Positions 1-11,718 of a stretch of 54,780 bases of DNA are shown piece after piece; positions within the stretch are counted from its first letter, which is position 1; every line of letters starts with the position of its first letter. The position numbers and the translations under genes were made by a program. Origin of the DNA: Saccoglossus kowalevskii (Eukaryota; Hemichordata; Enteropneusta; Harrimaniidae); NCBI RefSeq assembly GCF_000003605.2, contig NW_003137821.1, forward strand, positions 1,252,970 to 1,307,749, given 5' to 3'. A model generated the notes under the pieces. It ran no database searches. It had not been told where the DNA came from and saw nothing but the letters and a program-made list of their open reading frames with translations.

Positions 1-225
1 TCGTTATGCAAGAAAAATCTAGTTTACTTTTAATACATGCTGGAAATTTACAGTCGACCTAATTTTGATAAATTTTCATAGAAAAACTCCCATTTTCAGG
101 AATAACCACTTCTACGTGTATAGATTTATTACGGCTCTTTTCTTTCTTTGTAATTCCAATACTTTCGCCTTCCATTATTCTGTCGGACATTTTCGTTGAC
201 TGACTTGATTCAGAATCAGATGTTT

Positions 226-1895
226 TTAGTTTTTTTTGGATGTATCTTCTTGTAGGACCTTGCTCACAACAAATTGTTGCTCGATGCTTGTATACTGTAA
301 AGATACGAACAGAAAATCAGTATTAGCAATTTGTGAACTTATCAATATTGTTATATCTTTACAAAATAGCTCCAAGGCCTGAACACAATACTGTATCGGC
401 CACGATCACAATAATATATAGTTTTGCCTTAACAATGAATCTTTCACAAATGAACAAATTGGCACCTATTGTCCGCCGCACTGTGTATAGGTTTTGTTTT
501 GATTCTTTGAGGGAGAATCATACTATACTGTCGATTTTATTTGCCAACACCTGGTGACAATGTATTCGCTGATTGGCTACTTGAATTTCGCATATGGTTC
601 TGCAATTTCATTGACAAATCGCCGTGAGTACGATAATCAAATGTGTTTACTAAGTAAATTGACGACTTTTGTTTTCAACTACACTTATTTAGTTTGCCAG
701 GTGTAGGGCTTATGGGCTGAATTTAAATTAAAAGAATTTACCTTGTACGATCTTATAGCAGAGCTTCGGTGACCCGTTTTTTTTCAGCGATAAGTTGTTC
801 ATCCACTTTATCACTGTACAAACGTGTGGCTGCAGCTGCTCGCAAACTGTGATTGGTATAATATCCATTTTCACACAGTCTTCCCACTGTCTTTGCAAGC
901 ATGTTTTTTCCAATAGGTGTGGTCGAATACCAACAACTCGCTTTTATTTGTCGGGCTGGTTGCACATAGTACGCTTGTTCTGGTCGATCTGGTGGACTAA
1001 ATAATAAAGTGAAATGTTATTTAAACGAAATTATTGCACCATTATATAGCAGAAGGACGAGTTTATTCTTAGTAAAATTGGATAGTATTATAACTTACCA
1101 GAGTTTGTTGTAGATATCATATAAGCGTACAATGCATCTCTCTTTGTTAGCATTTTCGAAGGCGGTAGTTACTTTTCGCTGTACTTTCCTACATGCCAAT
1201 CCTCCACTGTTTGTTTTGGACACGTCCTCTGTGTATTCTAGATAATGTTTGCCTAACGAATCTCAATATTTTTTACAAATTTGGCCAGGGCGTAAATTTC
1301 TTTGTTCTTGACCTCCACGCAAAGCAAGATGTATGCCAAATAAAACCACTTGGGCATCCAATAATGTCTGTGCAGTATAATATCCAATCAACTTCTGCTT
1401 CCAAAATATGTCCTCATCAGCCAAAGTTAAAACTTGTGCCTGACGTTTCTGAATACATATTCCTGTGGCGCATCTAATTTTCATAACACAATCTAAACTA
1501 TCTTGGAGTTGTTTAAACGATGGGTCATTCAAAATGCGATAGCATTTACCTTTAACCGACAAATGGTTTTGAATGTTCATTACTAGTTCATACAAAGTTT
1601 GACCAGGGTAATCACTCTCATATTTCTTTTTCATTTCAGAAACGAACCGAGCCAAGGAATAATTTAGTTAGTCTTTCGTCATCAACTCTAATTCTGGCTT
1701 AATAGCACTTATATTCGGAGTCGAGTTCAATGAAAACATATTTCTCTCCTTCTGCCAAAATTTAAATGTATTCACGGCCCAGTTGTTCTTGTACAGAGTA
1801 TTTTTAGGAATTCTATCAAGTGCCATTTTTTGTATTTCGCTGTCACTTTTTATGTTTATGGTTTCCCAAAACCCCAATTTGCAAATAAATTGCAT
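226..1895 (-). pseudogene. Crypton/KIAA1958-type tyrosine recombinase remnant (DUF3504-like), broken
   Basis: Three exon blocks read on the minus strand: about 1895-1099, 996-742 and 294-226. They are joined by consensus donors (GTAAGT at 1098; GTAAAT at 741) and AG acceptors, and the frame is kept across both junctions. The first block has the N-terminal motif RIPKNT..NNWAVNTFKFW, then a core with YPGQTLYELV, KKRQAQ-like and ALRGGQEQRNLRP motifs, then LEYTEDVSKTNSGGL. The second block has CWYSTTPIGKN and NHSLRAAAATRLY, which carries the recombinase H-x-x-R box. These are hallmarks of the Crypton-derived recombinase domain shared by KIAA1958/ZMYM-type proteins. The copy is damaged: an in-frame TAA near 1671, an in-frame TGA near 1263, and a run of eight A (777-784) that puts the final catalytic segment, including the predicted tyrosine, out of frame. 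The last exon still encodes a typical C-terminus (TSIEQQ...). I see no terminal repeats. It could instead be a domesticated host gene that decayed. Confidence 0.75.
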
Positions 1896-3120
1896 TCAAC
1901 AACAACTGTGATGAAAGGCATTTTTAGCACACTTGTATTGAACGCTGACGAACAAATAAGTCAGTGTCAAAACATCTATATTATATTAATATGCAAACAT
2001 TTTCAACCAGAAAGATATAATTTGTCCGGAACAATCATTCGCACTGCTTTTAATATCATTCATAACCAGATATATATTCTGAATGTAGTTTATACATGTA
2101 CATTATACAAATCTGGCTGGCTGAATGTTTACTGAAACCATTCTTACAAATGCGTCGTGTCAAAGTACTTCTAGATATGCCAGCTACGTTTACTTTAGCC
2201 TATAGATTGGAAACAAACTTGATTAGATCCACAACATGCGTAATTTTCATATTGAGATAAATTATAAATGAAGTATTTTTAAAATACAACAGTGTACCAT
2301 CACAATCTTTGTATCTTCATTCAAATTGCAGATGTTAATTTCAAAAGAGAGTGATCACTTCACTGGCCCAAGTCAACCCCCAGAAGAGCCAATTATCATG
2401 TTCCTACTCCATACCATTTTAGCAAATCTCCCCTAATCACTCGCGATACCTTGTTTATCGCGACATGAGGTATTTTAGACTCCAATGTTATTTTCCAAAA
2501 GCATGGCCTGAAATCAGGCATTTGTTGAATATACAGTTTACATACCTTCAATGGGTCTCATTCTTTCCGCCCACACCTTCCCGTCTCAGGATAAATGCCA
2601 TGCACACCTGGCATATCACAAATATTAGCATCATCTATCTCTTTCTCTTTAGCTGAAGTTAGTATTCCAATTAAAGTTTTCACCGGACAATGACCCCTTT
2701 TAATGAATAAGTGGAACATTGTTCGGTTATTGATACTGCAACATATTGAATGAAGAAAGTACAATGGGAGTATCATTCGGCATTTAGTGAAAGTCCATGT
2801 GACAGTGTTCTGTCATAGTGCATGCTTTGCATTATCTTCACAATAACCCTATTATTATACATCTTCCTGATCCAACAGTTTGGTGTTGAATGCTCAGAAC
2901 TGAGAAAAGTCGTGGTCATCTCGGAAATATTTTGTAATTATTTCACATTTCAATACGGTAGGATGTAGATACCCCATGCCCAATACCAAAAAAATTGAAC
3001 TCCTTTATTGAGATACGGCAACTGATGTTTAATGATATAACAGAATATCACGAGTAACTCACCAGTATCATCCAGTGAGTGACAACTTAATTGAAGTATG
3101 ATTCAAATAGCACAGTTCAT
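1896..3120. other. No recognised gene
   Basis: AT-rich sequence with only short unsupported ORFs on both strands. It may hold 5' parts of the recombinase remnant, but I find no conserved motif. The segment around 2810-2870 resembles about 9270-9330 over a short stretch ending in TATTATTATACATCTT, which hints at a small dispersed repeat. Confidence 0.4.
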
Positions 3121-3419
3121 AGTTTAATAATAACTACACAAATTATAATTGTGAGTCCCCTTAAAATAAATAAATAAAATAAAGTCCAGTAGCTTATTTA
3201 CCTCTTTTTCAGTACTATACAGCTCAACTTCATTTGCATTATTATCCAGTGGAGAATCGTTTACATTATCATTTGATATATCTAGGTTTCTCTGGTTACT
3301 AAAATTAAGCTCCATTATTTCCCACTCCTGATTGATGTCATTTTTACAGTGTTGCTCAATATCACATGATTACATTACAGTAGCAAGTATATCTGTATCC
3401 ATGTCTTCCACATTGACAT

Positions 3420-3671
3420 TTAATGATTGTCACATGTATCACCAACTTCAGAAGTATCTGATGCTTGCGTCTCACTAGAATCTTCATAATTCCACATTGG
3501 TACACGATGAAGAGACAACCACTTGTAAGTATAAGTATACATTGTCTCAATGTATTGTTGATAAATTTCTGGACTCTTGCACTGCTCAGCATTATTAACA
3601 GCAAAGAACTTAATGTTGTCGCGATTATGATGATTATGCCAACATTGGCCAGGGCATTCGGTCAATGGCAT
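3420..3671 (-). CDS. Unassigned ORF, possible exon remnant
   Basis: Minus-strand ORF of 83 codons rich in His, Cys, Tyr and Glu (for example CPGQCWHNHHNRDN, then an acidic end WNYEDSSETQASD). I do not recognise the family. It lies just downstream, in the same orientation, of another exon-like ORF at 3735-4030 and upstream of the recombinase remnant, so all three could be parts of one decayed transcription unit. Composition looks more protein-like than neighbouring chance ORFs, but no splice structure proves it. Confidence 0.2.
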   Translation of the reverse strand: MPLTECPGQCWHNHHNRDNIKFFAVNNAEQCKSPEIYQQYIETMYTYTYKWLSLHRVPMWNYEDSSETQASDTSEVGDTCDNH

Positions 3672-3734
3672 TCTGTTATATCTGAAATTTTCTCTGAATT
3701 GCAGAGACTGGACTAAATTTTCCTGCTTTTGATT

Positions 3735-4030
3735 TTACAACTCTGAAATACCATTCATCGCTAGGGATAGAAAACTACCAGTTACAAAGTGTGAAGGTAC
3801 TTCAGAAAATTCAGCCATCATGCAGAGTCTGAAGATCTGTGATAGCAAGCTTACTCTCTGTCGTTGACTCAACATTGAGAATTTGCCAAGTGTATTCTCA
3901 AAATACTCCCCAGGCGTTGATGGTGTTGATGATTTTCCCGTTGGGCTGAAAATAGCCACAGGTGAATTAACATCTACTGGTATTTTGTTTAGAGGAGTAC
4001 CGGTAGATTGAATATTGGAGTAATCACAGA
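3735..4030 (-). CDS. Unassigned exon-like ORF, same strand as the recombinase remnant
   Basis: An open minus-strand stretch of about 95 codons with coding-like composition: a Ser/Pro/Thr-rich start (TGTPLNKIPVDVNSP, FSPTGKSSTPSTPGEYF) followed by an amphipathic helical part (LSQRQRVSLLSQIFRLCMM). A pyrimidine-rich tract sits just upstream (around 4025-4040) and GTAAAA follows the last sense codon at 3738, so it could be an internal or final exon. I do not recognise the protein family. It may belong to a host gene now degraded or to a transposon-borne accessory ORF. Confidence 0.3.
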
Positions 4031-4166
4031 AGAATTAAAAACCTCTTCCGCCTCTGACACACTTGCAAATCTTGTCCTAAGTTGTTTAGTGCACCGACTC
4101 CTGCAAGCCTGCCATGTTAAAAAAATTAAAAAGACAGGTAGTGTAAACTTCAAATACTGAAAGAAC

Positions 4167-4325
4167 AAGTAACCTGTAGAATGCTGTGTGGGTAATATTT
4201 GCAGCAAATAGTTACCAAACAATGAGAAATCTATAGGATTGGACATACTTCTGAGCTGGCATAGTTCAAGCCTGCCTTACCGGTGCTTATACCAGGATTT
4301 AGTTACAACTTTATGTTCCAACTAA
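4167..4325 (+). repeat. Left-end fragment of the 2.9-kb interspersed repeat
   Basis: Starts with CAAGTAACCTGTAGAATGCTG, matches the left end of the full copies at 5.3 kb and 30.1 kb, and carries an internal deletion: the stretch between GGTAATATTT and GCAGCAAATAG present in the other copies is missing. It ends near TTATGTTCC, which the other copies also contain. This is the shortest of four copies of the family in the window. Confidence 0.7.
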
Positions 4326-4714
4326 GACAACTAATAATTTGCATTTCCTAATATGGTAGGATGAAAATACCTTGTAAAATACCGCAAAATTACGGCACTC
4401 TGTAACTTAACGGTAACAGATGTATAATAACAAAATGTATGAAATTAAAAAGAAATACATGACGCACATTACATCAAATTTTAATCAGATGGGTTTAAAT
4501 CAGGATATTACTGTCTGGGTGGACAATTAAGTGTCGCATGTCACGGACACTTTTATAATTCTTTGTGATTGCGTACATTGAATTGTGGTATCTGTCTGTA
4601 CACATGCTGCATACATTGATCAAATCAGTGCACTTATACATAGTGTTAACAATGAGACAAGTGCGATATATACGGATGGCACTGCTAATATCGACATTGC
4701 CATATCCCCCATGA

Positions 4715-7700
4715 ATGGAAGGAATGTACTTTCCAGCGATATGCTTACACAACGAGACGTCAATTCGGCCATCAGTAATATTGGTTGCCAGTTACAAGGG
4801 AGGCTCCACATTTTGCGGTGAACTCTTTAACCAGAATCCGAATATGTGTTACTTTTTCGAGCCATTATTTGATACACAAGATGAGCCACGTCAACTCTAA
4901 AAGAGCTGTATAACTGTAGGTTTCCGGATTACTACTTCTCACTAACGAAATCGAAGATCAACTGTTTCAAAGAAATTTGTCATCGAAGATTTAGCTGCCA
5001 AAGAACTGTATTGTCCGAATTTGTTCAGGGTTGTAACAAATATAACTACATAGCAATGGAAGTATTTCGTCTCCAATCACTGGGAGTGTTAAAACCAATA
5101 GATTTGAAAATTATTCACCTCACCCGTGTTCCAAGAGGAATTGGGACGTTCGGCGGCGAGAAATAATCGACAAACAAGGAGACTTAATCAAACACGTTGC
5201 ACGTGATTGTAAACATGTGCTTGACATGATATCATATGCTAAACATCTACCAGCATGGTTGAATGGTCGCTAAAAACTTGTTAGATACGAGGACTTCGCG
5301 TCCGATCCAATCGCAATGGCTGAAGATGTAGAATACTGTGTGGGTAATATTTTTATATTGATTTTTGTTGTATTTACAGCAAATAGTTACCAAACAATGA
5401 GAAACATCTCAGCTGGCTTCACATGCATTGTGTAAGCCAGCCTAACCGGTGCTTATACCAGGATTTAGTTACAGCACCTAGACGGTCTGTGGTTACAACT
5501 TCATGTTCCGAGTAATCACAAGAAATTGACATTACAGTAGAAAATAAAAGACTGGCACTCCTATGCAATTAATAGCAAGTGAAATTCCTGGAATTGAAAC
5601 ATAGATTTTGATGTCACTGATGTAGGCAATGGTTAACTTGGCATAAAGACGAGGTAGTTTATTTAATAAGTGTTGAACTAGAGGCTGACATTATAATTAC
5701 ATTCGTTGTCATATAATTTGTTTATTTCAATTTCTCCTTAAGTCACATAGAATACACTGGTGAAAGGATGTTTTGAGGGTGTAGTGTATATGGAGGGGTA
5801 GGTGTTCATTTCCAACTCTCATGAAGTTACATAGAATTTAATTTTCAGGCATTACGTGTGGATCTAATTTTCACTGTGCTGTGTCACGTCTCAATAGAGT
5901 ATAGGGGAAATGACATTTTCACTAGAATTTATTTTAGCGGAAAAATGTTTTCAGTGAAAATGAAGTATTCCCCAGTACTACTTAGGGGGCGTTTTAGGGT
6001 CAAAAGGTATATTTGGGTATCAAAATGACAATTGTTAGTTTACATTAGTAGTCACATACAAGTACAAATAATGAAGAAACTAAGAGTTTTAAATGTAAAA
6101 TTTTATTTGTGAGTGGAAAAATAAAAATCTTTTATAATAATGATTAACACCGACAGTTTGCAAAGTGTTCGCAACTGACAAAATATTGAATAAATATTTA
6201 ATATCCGACTTCAAACTGAAAGTAAGACTGAGTGAATTTTCTTATGTATATTCAAGTGAGATACTGCACATAGTATAGTATAAAATATATTTTTTGAAAA
6301 AGGAAATGATAATTTTTTGATAAAAATTGGAAGACAATACCACTTGAAAGGTTTAACAAGTCTTTGAGGTTAAACTTTTCAAGGTATTGCAGCACAATGT
6401 ACAAGGTAATGAGTGAGTGATAAGAACTCGTTAGATAAGGCCAGAGAGGATATTTACCGGTAATACTAATCCTGAGTGAAAAAATAAATAGTAAAAAGCG
6501 AAAAGGATTGTCATATATAACAATGGTAAAGAAATGATAATATTTTGAAACCGTATTTACCCTATTAGCAGCGCATGTGCTTACGTAATTTGACTAAAGT
6601 ATTTGTATAGTCAAAATACAATATTTAGTTAGTACATAACATAATAGAAAACGACCTTAGCAATGGTAAAACTAGGACATCCTGATATATATTTTTTGGG
6701 GAAATAACATTTTCAACTTCCCAGCAGAAGCACCATTTTAAAAATAAAGTAAACATTGGACAGTTTATTAAATTGTAGAGCATTTCATTATTAATTCACC
6801 TAACATTATAATACTGCAGCAATGCTGGGCCTTCCAGAAGAACGCTACATATTGCATATTCAGTACAAACCCTCTCTATGACATAGTTCACTGCCCCGCC
6901 AAAAATGAAATCAGTAAATACATTAACGGGGGTTGCATGACACGATTGGTTGAAATAAATAAATTAATATTCATGTGCAACGAAAAACTCGTCTTTTCAG
7001 TAAAATTGTGCCAAAATGCTTTCCGATAGCACGCTACGAGCTGAAAAAATAAACGAAAAACTGATGTAAAAGTGCTTTTGAGACCCGGTTTTGATCAATA
7101 CTGTTGAAAGTAACCACAGGTTTTCTTCTTTACCGTGGTCATAGCAAGTTACGAAATTCACGGAGAATGCAGAGGAACGTTTATATTTCACTCTAGTACT
7201 ATTGTTCAGTAACTTTTATCAGTGACAAGTTACCTAATTAGTATGCATTTCGATAAACCACTATGTGTGTATGCGCAGTTTGAAATGTAACAATTTTGAA
7301 CGCAATAAAATCACGCGTAGAACCACAGTCCGGACTGTGGTAGAACTCAGGTTCCAGCAAGAAATTGTGGCGTCAAACTAGTTGTCGGTTGATTTGGTTT
7401 GGAATAGACATAATTTTAGAGCCTGTTACTATGTGATGTTTACAAGTTTTGTTGAAGACTATTTTATCTCATTGTAAAAGGGACGTTGTTGCTTTGACGG
7501 ACGACTGACTTCCATTCAGATCGAATGGCGCCCTCTCGTGCCAATCCCCCTGCCTTCACCATTATATTCAAACGAATCACGTGGTGCGCTGTTGCATTCT
7601 CCTTCAAACCCTGGATTCAACCATTAGGGGCGTTTCAGTAAAAAAAAAACATTGCAAAGCATGCAAATTCAACATTTTCAAACCAGTATACAAGAACAGA

Positions 7701-8551
7701 AAAGCTCAGCGATGCAAAAGAAAGATAGATATTACTTTTCAGTATACATATTTCTGTTGATACAATCCCTCACATATTCTACTCCCAATTATCCCTGCGT
7801 AAAATAGAATAGCCTCTTTCTGCATAAACATTCTGAGTAAAATCACGTGATAGGCTGTTAAAATTGGCTGTTACATACTCTTCCGGCGGTCTGAAAAATG
7901 TGTTTAATTAGCTCTCATTCAAGCAACAATGCAGATTTCCCAGAGGGAGTGAAACTGGTTCGATTCTGCCATTAAAAAATAGGGGTGTTTTCAGTAAAAA
8001 AACAAATAACCCTGGAGTGCACACAATACACTGAATTTCGGAACAAATCTCGCATTAGTTACAACAGCAGAATACCACAGAAATATCAGACGAAACATGA
8101 AAACACTACATATTGAATTTCAGCCTTAACCCAATTCTATTGCAATTTCAGGAATTAACCCCATATGTACAACAATTTGTCACCTCAGTATCACCCACTC
8201 TTGAAAACAAACTCTTAATACCACGCTGAAGCGTTTGGTAATAAATTTCTACACATAAATTCACCATTTGAAGTGAAATCTTGGATACAAGAGAAAACTA
8301 TGCACAAGGAATTTAGTGAAGGACGTCCGAAGAGAAGTCGGCATTCAACTGCAACAGCCGAGTCGTGGAGGCATGTACTTAGCTACTCAGAGGTAGAGTT
8401 AATTCAATATATGTGTTCTGATACTATCAAAATGATGGAATATAAAATGCCGAGTTCAAAAAAATCAATTACAAAATCAATTTTACAAAGTATTCTGAGG
8501 AGACACTTCTCTGACGTTTCCATTGGGTATTATGTTTGTAACGAAGGGTAA
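4715..8551 (+). pseudogene. Carbohydrate sulfotransferase pseudogene, interrupted by an interspersed repeat
   Basis: The first half (about 4760-5345) encodes, over three frames, the PAPS-binding P-loop region (ILVASYKGGSTF), then FNQNPNMCYFFEPLFD, then the 3'-phosphate-binding region (DLKIIHLTRVPRGI), then KHLPAWLNGR and RYEDFASDPIAMAEDV. This order and these motifs are those of Golgi carbohydrate (GlcNAc/Gal/chondroitin 6-O) sulfotransferases, type II membrane enzymes that move sulfate from PAPS to glycans. The C-terminal part reappears intact at about 8245-8551 (VKSWIQE, then STATAESWRHVLSYSEVELIQ), separated by a 2.9-kb repeat. Frameshifts near 4898 and 5160 and a TAA at 5271 disable the first half. 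In the P-loop, KGGS replaces the usual RSGS. I infer that an essentially intronless gene was split by the repeat and then decayed; an intron at this position is the alternative. Confidence 0.8.
5330..8243 (+). repeat. Interspersed repeat, copy 1 (full length)
   Basis: A non-coding unit of about 2.9 kb. Landmarks in order are GCAAATAGTTACCAAACAATGAG, GACTGGCACTCC, GGCATTACGTGTGGATC, the GCAATGCTGGGCCTTCCAG block and finally CCACGCTGAAGCGTTTGGT. All recur in the same order in copies at 9.4-11.7 kb and 30.1-31.7 kb. I see no long ORF, no clear terminal inverted repeat and no poly-A tail. Both ends show a GGTAAT hexamer (TGTGGGTAAT on the left, TTTGGTAAT on the right), which could be a short target duplication or part of the element. 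Confidence 0.75.
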
Positions 8552-9200
8552 ATATTCCCGAACATGTTTTTTTTTAAAGTAACAAGGCCGTAGACAATTG
8601 ACGGGAAATGATAGTCATTAGTCATTAAATTAGTAAAACGTTATACATGTTTACGTTATTTATTTGTCTGTTATTTAATTTTTGAATAAATATAATGAGA
8701 TACAGAATATGAAATGCTTGATAGATGTAAATATTAATAATTTAGCTAGTTTGTAACAACAATGTTACGGAATGTTGTGTGTACGAAAAAACTATGCCTA
8801 ACCAATGCATATTATGTAGTTATAGTGTAAGCACCAGCATAACTTGGATGATATATTTACCACAATTACCGAACAATGTTCATGTTTAAAACTTACTAAA
8901 TGCCTGTTTTACAATTTTTGTTAAGGCCCAACTCAAATGAAGTAATATAAATATCCAAGTGTATCAGTCAAATATTAAGGATTGTTTGTGTACACACTAC
9001 ACTCTCTTATCATATTTCGTTTTACTATTTGGCTATGCAGTGCGGCAAATATGTATGTTCTTAGAGCACGTTTCGTAATTCAAAAACTAGCTGCATGTAT
9101 TGACAAACTGAATAACACGCTATTATGCCTGTTCTTGGACAGAGACTTTCTTTTACTGTGCGCTATCACATCTAAATTATTTTATACCAGTGTATAATAT
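8552..9200. other. No recognised gene
   Basis: AT-rich spacer downstream of the sulfotransferase pseudogene. It has only short ORFs with no recognisable motif. It may include the old 3' UTR of that gene. Confidence 0.4.
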
Positions 9201-9205
9201 GAGGT

Positions 9206-9304
9206 TATTACGAGAATACCTCCAAATATGCACGAAGACAGTACAGCTGGAGTATCGACCGACGGTGTACTGTCAGAGTGCATACTTTGAGGTATTCTCG
9301 TATT
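9206..9304. repeat. Near-perfect palindrome (fold-back hairpin)
   Basis: Two arms of about 41 bases, sharing TACGAGAATACCTC and GACAGTACA blocks in inverted orientation, flank a loop of about 15 bases (TGGAGTATCGACCGA region). Mismatches are few. It lies about 130 bases to the left of repeat copy 2 and may be a small fold-back element or the remains of an inverted terminal structure. Confidence 0.7.
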
Positions 9305-9436
9305 AATCTTATTATTATACATCTTTTCATTCCAATGATACATCATGGGAATGCCGAAATCCAAAAAGTTTAGAACAGAACCAGCGAACGTCATTGTGTG
9401 GAGTCCGGTCAAACCAACAGGGCTAGTTGTCTGAGG

Positions 9437-11718
9437 TTCCATGTAATCGCAAGAAATTACCATTACAATAGAAAACAAAAGACTGGCACTCCCATGTTAA
9501 TAAAGAGCAAGTGCAATTCCTGATATTGAAACATTTCGTTAACATAGATTTTGAAGTCACTGATGTAAGCAATAGATAACTTGGCATAAGGACAAGGTAG
9601 TTAATTTAATTAGTGCTGAACTAGAGATTGGAATTGGAATTACTTTCTGTGAGCTTTGGGGTGGGTGGTGGGGGCGTTGTCATATAATTTGTTTATTTCA
9701 ATCTCTCCTGAAGTTACATAGAATATTTGGGGAGTATAGTGTATATAATGGGTAGGGGTTGGTGTCATATAATTGTTTATTTCAGTTTCTCATGAAGTCG
9801 CATAGAATTTCACTTAATTCATTTTCACTGAAAAGTTTCCAGGCATTACGTGTGGATCTAATTTTCACTGATGTGTCAAGTCTCAAAATAGAGTATAGGG
9901 GAAATGTCATTTTCACTGGAATTTATTTTAGTGGAAAATTGTTTTCAGTGAAAGTGATGTATTCCGCAGTACTAGAAGGGGCGTTTCAGGGTCAAGGGGT
10001 ATATTTGGGTATCAAAATGACATTTTACATTACTAGTCACATATACAAATACAATTAATGAAGAAACTAAGAGTTTTGAATGTAGCATTTTATTTCATTT
10101 ATAAAAATAAAAATCTTTTATAATAATGATTAACACCAACAGTTTGCAAAGTGTTTGTAACTGACAAAATATTAGATGAATATTTAAAATATGAATTCAA
10201 ACTGAAAGTAAGATTGAGTGAATATTCCTATGTAAATTCAAGTGAGATACTGCACATGGTATAGTATAAAATACATTTTTTGAATGAGGAAATGATAATT
10301 TCTTGATAAAAATTGAAAGACAATACCACTGAAAAGGATTAACAAGTCTATGAGGTTAAACTTACAAAGATATTACAGCACAATGTACATGATAATGAGC
10401 AAGTGATAAGAACTCATTAGATAAAGCTAGAGAGGATATTTCAAACTAATCATAAGTGAAAGGAAAATAGTTAAAAAAAATGAAAAGGATTGTCATATAT
10501 AGTAATGTTAAAGAAGTGACAATATTTTGATACCGTATTTCCCCTATTAGTAGCGCATGTGCTTACGTAATTTGACAAAAGTATTTGTATAAAATACAAT
10601 ATTATCTTGTTCAAAATACAATATTATCTTCTTATTACAGCAGATATAAATATATCCTGGTACAGCTGTTATATTCTTTTCTCATCACCCACGGGAAATG
10701 TGAATAATTCTTTTAGCAACCGGAAAATAACATTTTCAATTGCCCAGCAGAGGCACCATCTTAAATATAAAATAAACATTGGACAGTTTATAATTCATTA
10801 AATTAGGAGAGCATTTCATTATTCACTTAACCGTATGATACTGCAGCAATGCTGGGCCTTCCAGGAGAAAGCTGCATATTGCACGTTTAGTACAAACCCT
10901 CTCTATGACACGGATCACCGCCCCGCTAAAAATGAAATCGGTGAATACATTATCCCTTTTTGAAAAATAAATCACTGCTTTCACCATTGTATTAAAAGGA
11001 ATCATGTGGTGCGCTGTTACATTCTCCTTCAACACCCACGAAAAATGAAATATGGGAAGTAAGCCTACATTACACTTTCCTGAGTCGAACCTGAGATTCA
11101 ACCATTAGGAGCGTTTCGGTGAAAAAAAACATTGCACAGTATACAAATTCAACATTTGCAAACCAGTATACTAAAACAGAAATGCTCAGCGATGCAAAAT
11201 AAGGATAGATATTACTTTTCAGTATACTCATCTCTTTTGACACAATCCCTCACATAATCCACTCCCAATTATTCCTGTGTAAAATGGAATAGCCTCAATC
11301 CACGTAAATATTCTGAGTAAAATCACGTGATGAGCTGTTAAAATTGGCTGTTACACTGTTCAGCTGGTCTGGAAAATGTGTTAAATTAGCTCACATTCAA
11401 GCAACAATGCAGATTTCTCAGTAGGAGTGAAACAAGCGTGACTCTGTAATTAGAAAAAAAGGGGTGTTTTCAGCAAAAAAACAAATAACCATGGATGCAT
11501 ACAATACACTGAACTTCGAACCAAATCTCGCATTAGTTACAGCAGCAGATACCACAGCAATATCAGACGAAACATGAAAACACTACATATTGTATTTCAG
11601 TCTGGACCCTCTCTATTGCAATTCCAGGAATTACCCCCATAAGTACAACCATTTACCACTTTGGTATCACCAACTCCTGAAAACAAACTCTTAATACCAC
11701 GCTGAAGCGTTTGGTAAT
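9437..11718 (+). repeat. Interspersed repeat, copy 2 (left-truncated)
   Basis: Collinear with copy 1 from the GTAATCGCAAGAAATT segment to the common right end CCACGCTGAAGCGTTTGGT. Many small indels separate the copies, and one internal block around 6930-7500 of copy 1 (with GGTTGCATGACACGATTGG) is largely missing. No coding ORF. The sequence right of the shared end differs from copy 1, so 11718 marks the true right boundary of the family. Confidence 0.75.

Noticed and set aside
7950-7975. tRNA B-box-like GGTTCGATTC
   Set aside because: No A-box or cloverleaf around it, and the matching position in repeat copy 2 does not preserve it.
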